Assembly: GCF_001039355.2 (NCBI RefSeq)
Contig: NW_019775303.1
Span: 341,664-405,663 of the forward strand
Direction of reading: 5' to 3'
DNA length: 64,000 nucleotides
From: Lingula anatina
Taxonomy: Eukaryota > Brachiopoda > Lingulata > Lingulida > Lingulidae
Shown: positions 53,201 to 62,200 of the stretch, in pieces
Layout: each line of letters begins with the position of its first letter
Numbering within the stretch: position 1 is the stretch's first letter
Notes under the pieces: generated by a model
What the model was told of the DNA's origin: nothing
What the model saw: only the letters and a program-made list of their open reading frames with translations
The model's database searches: none
Translations under genes and position numbers: made by a program

Positions 53201-56200
53201 ATTTTGTTTGGTGTAACAGGCATCACTCAGTATGGTGTCTGTGTCTCTACCCCCTTCCACTGCCACTGGCATTAAGTATAAATTGCAGTGACAGGTGACA
53301 GTAAAAGGTATGTATTATCATAGGACATGTAGTTATTAGAGGTACTGGTGACACACTTGCCTCTGGGTTTATCGGACAATATTCTCCTCCCACCTCTTAC
53401 CATGTTCATTCACAAACTGAATGCAAGATCCATTACATATATTGTGAAAGATCAGCTTTAATTTCTCTGCAGAAGATGGCCTTTAGCATCATTTTTATTA
53501 GTTAATTTATTGTTCGTGAATATCCTTCAGGATTTTTGAAATTACATATATCAAATGTAAGGAATAAGTTGTTCATAGACATGCCCCATGAAATAGTGTG
53601 ATTCTTTAGAAAAATGATTTCCCAGTTCAGAATTTTTCCCCAATTTTATATTCCATGGTGATGCACTGTGATGAGGTCATACTTATTTGAGAGCTTCTCT
53701 CTTTGTTTTCAAGTCAGCTCTGTAAATCAACAACAAATACTCACTCTTCTCACAAATAAAAGACTTTTGAAATGATACTTAAAATTATCAGTGGACATTT
53801 TTTGATAATGTAAAACCAGCACTTTTATTGGATTTCTAGTTCTCACTGTCATGAAGGGTAGAATGTTTTACAAAATATTCTCTTTTATTTACCTTACTGA
53901 ATTTAAGTTGTCTACAATTCAATTAGATTTCCTGTGGGTAAGGTTTCTGTTTTTTAAACAGACAAAAGCAGTTAAAGGAAACATGGTAATAAATGGGGCT
54001 AAAGAGTCTCATTACAGGGTTATTACTAGCAATTTGTGTCTCCCCTCTAGGGCCCACTGTCTGTCGTCTGCTCTGTAACTGTTAGTCCACTGCTTTGTGA
54101 CACCATGGCAAAGTGACTGCAGGGGCTTGAGTGTCAGTTATGGCTGTCTGCACTGTGGCTTAGGAATAAAGTGACTGTTTATTTATGTCTGCATTTTAAC
54201 TCTGATCTTATCTGTGTTTGTAATTTAAAACCTAAATAGAGCAATAGATTGTTTATCATTGTATGTTTTTATGGGAAAAATAGAGTTAAGGCTAATAAAA
54301 GGGATAGAGTTTATTGAAAATGTAACCCATGTGAGTCAGGCAACATCCCCTGCTAACCTGCCTGTGTGTTTAAATGCAAAATGTTACATAAAAAGTGTAA
54401 TAACATGTGTTGACTTTGTCTAATTGGAATATATTTCATATATTTTACATTCAAGGTTGTATCACTTTCTTATATGTATTTTTATAAATTATACTCATCT
54501 TTTCAGATTTCCAGTCTGGAAGGCTGGAGAGTGACAGATTTGAGAGGAAAGAAATATGTTGTCCCCAGTCTAGAAAATGGTCGCCTGACAGTTGATCATG
54601 ATAATACAGAAGTTGCAGGACTGAATCCAGTGTATTATTGGCATGCTCCAGCCCCATATGCTGGCAGCAAGGTAAATGTTAGGCCACATCTTAACATCCT
54701 GGTGCAACCAGCACAGTGACACCTGTAACACACTAGGTCACCTAACACATTGGAACACATTTTACAGTCAGTATACTAAATATTCAGCTTATAGGCTGGA
54801 TGATAAGAGTGAAACACCAACAATTGCACATCTAGCACATGTTAACCATTAACACACAAGAAAACCTAGCATACAATTTATAAGATAGGGCACAATGACA
54901 TGTTCAAGATATTAGGAACAGCTAACACCTTTCCAAAATTGTTCATTAAAAGTGATTCAGGGGGTAAATATGTGTATGGACATCTTCGGCTTCCAAGTCT
55001 GTAATGCTGCCCAGTGCTTGGATTTTGAATTTATCTTGCTATAGATATCCCACAAAAAGCATATTGGTTAGATCTTTGTTTTTACGCATATATATATTCT
55101 TGTAGACCATTGCATTTTCCTGTCTGATCCCCATTATGTTCAAAGATCCCAGTTGAATGTTTTTAGCATTATAGGATAAGGGTATTCTGGACGCATGCAT
55201 GCAAACGCTCCCTTTGATTTCAGTATTTGAGATGAAGGAAAACATAAGAAATTAAAAAGTCAAAATAAAAAAATCATTTGCAATATCAAAATTGGTCCCG
55301 AAATCTAAACATTGCTTTTTTTTTTACTCATTACTCATAATTAAAATACAGAAATGTTTTAATATAAATTTTGCAAAGAATGATTTGTTTGCTTTTTAAA
55401 TTTAATTTTGGATTTTTTGCTATAACACAAATATTTGCTATCTGAAGGATTTGCTTTGACAGTTCTGTATGGATTGAAGCATATGGCATGTTTGCTTGGG
55501 GGTCCGTTTCTTTTTAAATGGGTCATAGATATGATGTTTCTTTTAGTTGTAGTTGGTTTTATTTGGTTTGAATGACTGGGTGATGTACAGGAGTTGACAG
55601 CTATTTGGAAAACATTAAAAAATATATATACCATTTTTTTTAGAAAAAAATCTTCACAATATTACAATTGCCTTTGGAAAGCATCTTAGTAAGATATTTA
55701 TTTAGCTCATAGTCATCTTCTGTATATACCTATTTCAACTTGGTATCATCCTTAGTTTATTGATTTTAGTTTGACTTTTGACCTACATTTTTTAGTCTGA
55801 CCTTTGACCTTATTTTGAACTCCAGGCTAACTTTCTTGGTAACAAGGTAAGACTGGGTAATCTAGGTGGCTAGCTGTGTGCTTAGGTTGCTCACTCATGC
55901 AGCAGTTGTAGCCTAGTATTGGACAGTGGGACTTGTGATATTTGTTTCATTTTCCAGGATCAGTCAGTCAATGTTTCTGTGTATAGTGGGACAGGTTTGA
56001 TGCAGACAAGATGTGTTTGATATAATGTACAATGAAGCAATTATATGGAGATCAGCATTTTATGACAATCGCTATAGTGTAAAGCCTAATTTCAAATCAG
56101 TTTCTCATTTCACAGATAACAATCTTTGATTTTTGCTTTGATAGTGAAGCTACCCACTGATCTCTTAAAGCTATAATTGCACGGTTTTTAAAAATATGAT

Positions 56201-59200
56201 TGTGCCAAACGTCAAGCATGTCTTGCCTGCATTTTTTGTGTTCAGTGTCTTGTCATATTGTCTGTTAAAAGTTTTGTTCCCTAATTGTGTATTATATGTT
56301 CTTGGCTTGATTAATCTTTATTTTTTTACAAAAATAAGATGTTTAAATATTATTATCCTCTGAATTTGACAGCTGTTTGGCAAATTAATTCTTAATCCAT
56401 GGGGTTTGGATAACATGTGAAAAGTTGCTCAAAAACGATTCATTTATTTTGGAAAAGAAATGAAAAAATATATTTAAAGCCATCATTTGTTTTTAGTCAT
56501 GTGGAAGTTGGTGAAGGGGTGTGTGCTATATATAAATATATATTTATTCACTTGCATATTTTTTATGTTTGTTATTCATCCAAATTCTACCTTATAACAA
56601 GTGGTTTGGTTCTGATATTCAGATTTATAGTGTGAATTGATCTTTGAGAATTTTGTAAATACCAGGGGGTTGACACCCAATTATTTCGTGTATCATACCT
56701 GGCTTATAATTACTTAATGTTGTATATTTTAATTTGTAATCACATGCATGATGCTGAGGAATTAACCAGCATGACTGATTAGTTGAAATTTTTTATGCTG
56801 TTTGTCTTAGTCATACATTAGTACTATAGATTATGCATGTAATTAAAGTCTCGTGAAATTGTTCTTAAATGAGATAGTTGAATGAGATTGTTGGAGAGAG
56901 AGAGAGAAAACGCATCTTTATGTCCCATTTGTCATGGAATTTGTTGGCTGTATTTAGTTTTTATTAAAAAATTCCAAAAACTAGTATTTATATAGCTACT
57001 TATTTTCTTGAATGCAAGCAATCAAACTTTCAAATCGTGATATCTGGCTTGACACCACAACTGTATGTATGTATTTTTTAGTAGAAATTATTAAGGATGC
57101 TGCAAAATCTGTTTGGGATGACCTTTAAATGTTCATATTCTACATGATTATGCATTGAATATTAACTTCATAACCTGTTTTCTACCTAGCTTGCCTCCTA
57201 TGGTGGTAACTTGACCTATTCCATGTACTATGTGGTCCAGCGATTAGAAGATGTTAACACAGCATACACTGCAGACTTGGATGTAATAATGGAAGTAAGG
57301 AACTTTTTATGCAAAACATTTTTTAAGAATGTGTACCGGAAGACTTCATACTTAGGGAAATGAATGTATACTTGTCTGAGAATTAGCAATGCATGTAGTG
57401 GAATAATGAAAGCCATGATAGACTGCATGTTTATTTATTTTGTTCAGAAGTCAGAAGATCAGACGCAGAATATTCAGCTTGTAAATATTTTGAAAAGTGC
57501 ATTGATTAAACTTCCACATAAATAAGGTATCCGTCCTTGAAATGTTACCACCTTTAGATATCCAGTGCACTATGTAATTCTTTATAGGGAAATGAGCTGC
57601 TGATTGGCTATGGAGGCCGGTACTACAGGGAAGGACTGGAGAACACTATGCAAGTCTTCTTGACAGAACGGGACTGGTATCACGTTGATCCTGACACAGG
57701 GTTACCAAAGCAACAGATTGTTACCAGACAAGAATTCATGACTGTGTTGGCCAACATTGAGCGCCTCCTGATACGAGCATCCTATCACATCCACCAGACA
57801 CAGATTCAGTAAGAATTTTGTCAGCTGTTTTGTTTTGTTACCATTATTTGACCACTGTGCATCTTTTATAGTTGGGCACAAAATGATTGGGCAGTTAGAA
57901 ATTCAAATACCACAGTAGTTACAATAATGTATAGTTATATGTGTCCTCCACATATCAGTATATACTGTTAATTGATATTCTGGTAAGTAAAAAGTGTAAG
58001 CAATAACAACATATTTTGTCTGTAAGATCATGATGTTATAAATGCATACCAGATATGATTTCATGTGTTTTTCCTCAACATTTTAGATTTCTTGATATGG
58101 CCATGGATGTGGCTGTGGAGAACTCTACCTCACCCTCTATCATGTCCTCTGTAGAACAGTGTTTTTGTCCTAGAGGATACTCAGGCTTGTCTTGTGAGGT
58201 AACGCTATGTTTGATATGGCATTATTATTGAAAACCTTTTTTGAAAGTTATTGATTTTTTATTATTTGTTGCATGAAATGTAAAATTTGGCTTCATTGAA
58301 TGCTAAGAAGAACATAGAAGTTAAGTAAATGTAATATTCAAATTGTTTAAGATTTTATATGCAGGCTTAAGCTTTATTGTTTTCATTTTAAGAAGTTAAA
58401 TTGTTTTTTGCTGGCTTTGTATAGTTTGCTTCGTGTGGTGTTTTTGACATTTTCTCCTTTAGCTTCTTTGAGTTTGCACCATATATAATGCTCATGCTTT
58501 GCTTTATCTGTTTGTGATGTGTTCCCTTTACTTTTATTGTGTTGTGTTGTCTTTTTCAAATGTGTTTTTGGCTTAGAGATTTTGGAAGGGGAAGGGATAT
58601 GAGGGGAAAACCAATGTCTTAAAAGTTGTAGTACTATACTGAAGGTGACCAAACTGGAAGTGAACACAAGCTACAAGAAGTTGAAATAATTTAAGTGCCT
58701 GGAAGAATGTCGAAGGGGGGAGAAGTATTAAAGACTGCAAACAGAACAGTTCAGCACATCACTGTGAATGATGTATCAGATATATTGGTTTTGCACTGTG
58801 ACTAAAATAATTTAATCATTTTTAATGCATTTGATGATGGAGGAACATATAAGAAGGTAAAGGTAAAAAATTATAACAAAACTTAAAAATTATGAACTGT
58901 ACAATATCATGTGAAAGAGATGGACAGATTTATACAGATGACTCTGATATGTATTTCATGTTGATTATTTCTTTCCTGCCTTTCAACAGTTGACAGAGAC
59001 TGGAGAGAAACATATTGGGAATATGAGTCAGGTGATTTTGTGAAAACATAAATGGGGATTTTACAAATGCTGTAATTTCAGTTAATAACAGAATCATTGT
59101 GGCACCAGCATTTTTTATTTGTAATTATGGTTAAGGTTCTAAAAATGTCTTATTAAAAGAATGATAATGAAATAGACTGTCATGTAAATGCTGGTGCTAT

Positions 59201-62200
59201 CAATACGAAACTAAATGCATGACTCTGTTGCGATGCGCAAAATGCGAAGGAATTTTTAAATAGCTGAGCAGTAGCTTAACCTAGAATTTGAAATAACTTA
59301 AGTAAAGATGGATTGAAGCAGTATTCAATATTCAGGTTCAGAAAGGCAGATACTGGTCAGTGTTAGGGAATTAAAGATTGTGAGACAAAAATAATAAATA
59401 AAAACATTTAGTTATAGAAGATGCTAACTACTTGGTCAAATGGAGAGACATTGGAGAGTAACCGGTTTGTGATCTAGGATCAGAAAAAAACTCATTTAGA
59501 ATGGGACAATTATAGAAAACTAGAAAAATAACAGAAACTGTCAACAAAAGGGCAAAAAGTAGTTATTGTAGAATGGTCTTGTGTTCACATCAAGAAAATA
59601 ACATTGATGACTTATTGGTGTCAGAAAAGTAGACATTTTGTAGATATTTTGTTTTTGAGTGCTTTTTATTTTTTAAGTTTTATATTTTGTTTTGGGCAAG
59701 GGTTTATGCATTTGCTTGTTTTGTCTTGTGATGTTCTGTCAGCTAATCAACTCATACCTCTACCACTATCTTATATTATATTTTCTAACTTGCATCTACT
59801 TTAGACAGTCTTCACCTTGAATGTTAAAAGTCTTCTCTTGTTTTAATGAACATATGTAAGTGAGTCATTGAACAATTATAGAAAATGTGTTTATTCGTAA
59901 ATAAATGTTTCCTTATTTGTACTTGCATATTATATGGACTCGTATTAACATGTATTTTTAATAATTGGTTATTGTTCTGTTAAATCAATGTTATATGTAT
60001 TTGTTTAACAATATTGTTGATTAGATACATGTTTACACGCAGTCATTAAGAATTCACAAAGAACAGATATTGTTCACAGACTAACAGGGTTTTTTAAAGT
60101 GGAGAATGCATGTCAATAGAGTCACTTAGAACATACATGCCAAAACAGACATCATATACATTCTAGTTAACCAGTCATTAAGAAGGACAAAGGGGACATG
60201 GCCAGTTGTTATTATAATGATTACAGTAGATTCACTAATGTAGATGTTTATGACAGAATATTAACCCCATCCACATGCTAACTACGTAGCTGTAGTGTAT
60301 CTGAATGATAACAATGTTCAAATTTTGTCTTGACCCCTGCGTAGCAGGGGTGTTGTAGATGATAGTAACACAGACAGCCTCTGTCCTTGTGTTTGTGAAG
60401 AACTGACCACATCAAGATAACTGTTTACATTACTCCGCTAGCACTGGTGTCATATCATTGTGGTGTGACAGTTATAAGCCACGCAGATAAGATGATGAAT
60501 AATGGTCTCTTTAAAAAGATAATAATGTACATACTCAGGCTTGGCTGTGTTGGTATCTCATCTATATTTCAATATTGAAGTGGAAAAGTTTGGGTCTTGG
60601 GGTTTATTAACTATGATGTGCTTTGCGATCTCCTGGGTGAAAATATTTGTTGTAATTTTAGTTTGCCATGCATCATGCTTGCAGGTGTGTGAGCGTGGAC
60701 ACCGTCGTGTGAACGACGTGCTGTATGGTGGAATTTGTGAGCAGTGTAATTGTAATAACCATGCTGATACCTGTGAGGCTTCTAGTGGGCTCTGCACTGT
60801 AAGTACAATACCAAATGTTTGACAAGATATCACTATTAAACCTAGCACATGTGTATCTAACACAGTCACATCCTACTCAAGAATACAATATTAAGTTGAA
60901 TCTTAAAAGTAATTGTACGTGTACCAGTGATTGATGGAAAAGATTAGAGAAATTATGGTAAGAGGATATTCCATAGCAACAAAATAAAATGTATGTAAAA
61001 TGTATGAATTTTGTCATAAAACGAGCATTATTTTCATATGCCATACAGTAATACTTATTTTACTTTTATGCTATGAGCCAAGGCTAGACCTGTTTTAACA
61101 TTAAAATCATTATCACTGTCAGATATTTTTCCTATGTTTCACTTTGTTCTTTCAGAGTTGCAGAGACAATACTGTAGGACCACATTGTGAGAATTGTGAA
61201 TTTGGTTATTATGGCAATGCTACTAGAGGCACTCCCAATGATTGCAGACCATGTGCTTGTCCTTTGGCAATCAGCACCAATAACTTTGCATCGAACTGTA
61301 TGGCAGCTCCCCCTGGCTCTCAGGAAGAGTACTTCTGTGTGTCTTGCCCTGATGGCTATATTGGAAACCATTGTGAAATGTGAGTATTCCTGTTTCTACA
61401 CTTCAAACATGAGACACACTTGAAGAAATTTGATTGTCTTATTTATCTTAAATTAATAGAAGGTTTTTTTCCGTCTGTTCAAGTCCAGGTTAATATCACA
61501 TCCTTTAAATTCTGCGGTTATCTTCATTCATTGTTTTTGCACTTGAATAAACTGAAGTACCTTCTCTATGGGACATGCACTGAGAACTTCAGTTTGTATC
61601 AAACTTGATAGATATTTAGATTATAGATATATATAGTCAGGTATTTTAACAGGTCTTAAAAAACTTCAGTTGGGAAATAGTATACGTCATAGAACCTGTG
61701 CGAATTTGAATTCTGCATGTGTTAGATGTGAGGGACTGGGTATGAGTTGTGACAGTTTGTATTTGCTACAAATGTTTTATCTCTTTTTTAGGTGTGATGA
61801 TGGTTACTTTGGTAACCCCTTGGTCCCAGGCAACTATTGTCAGCCTTGTGCTTGCAGTGGTAACATCAACCCCAATGCGGTAGGCAACTGTGATCGTACG
61901 ACAGGACAGTGCCTCAAATGCCTCTTTAATACTGAAGGCTGGAACTGTGCACAATGTAAACCAGACTATTATGGGATGGTGTATGGAAAGGGATGTAAAG
62001 GTTTGTGCTTGGCATGCAGTAACTGCTTTTGAAATGGTATAATATTGAATTATAAAAAAGTTTTGATTTTAAACAGTGCAGACTCCTATTAAGTTCCAAC
62101 CGATGATACAAGTCACAATTGCAACTAAAAATTATGCTGTCATTGTCAATTTCCATGTACTTAGAATGAATGCTCTGATGTAAAATAGTCTCTTCACAAT

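Larger units (their letters stand above)
54672..57189 (+). other. Laminin intron 12, with candidate microexon
   Basis: 2.5-kb intron within the L4 domain. It holds the candidate 21-nt microexon at 55826-55846 and a TGACCT direct repeat at 55798-55810. Confidence 0.65.
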
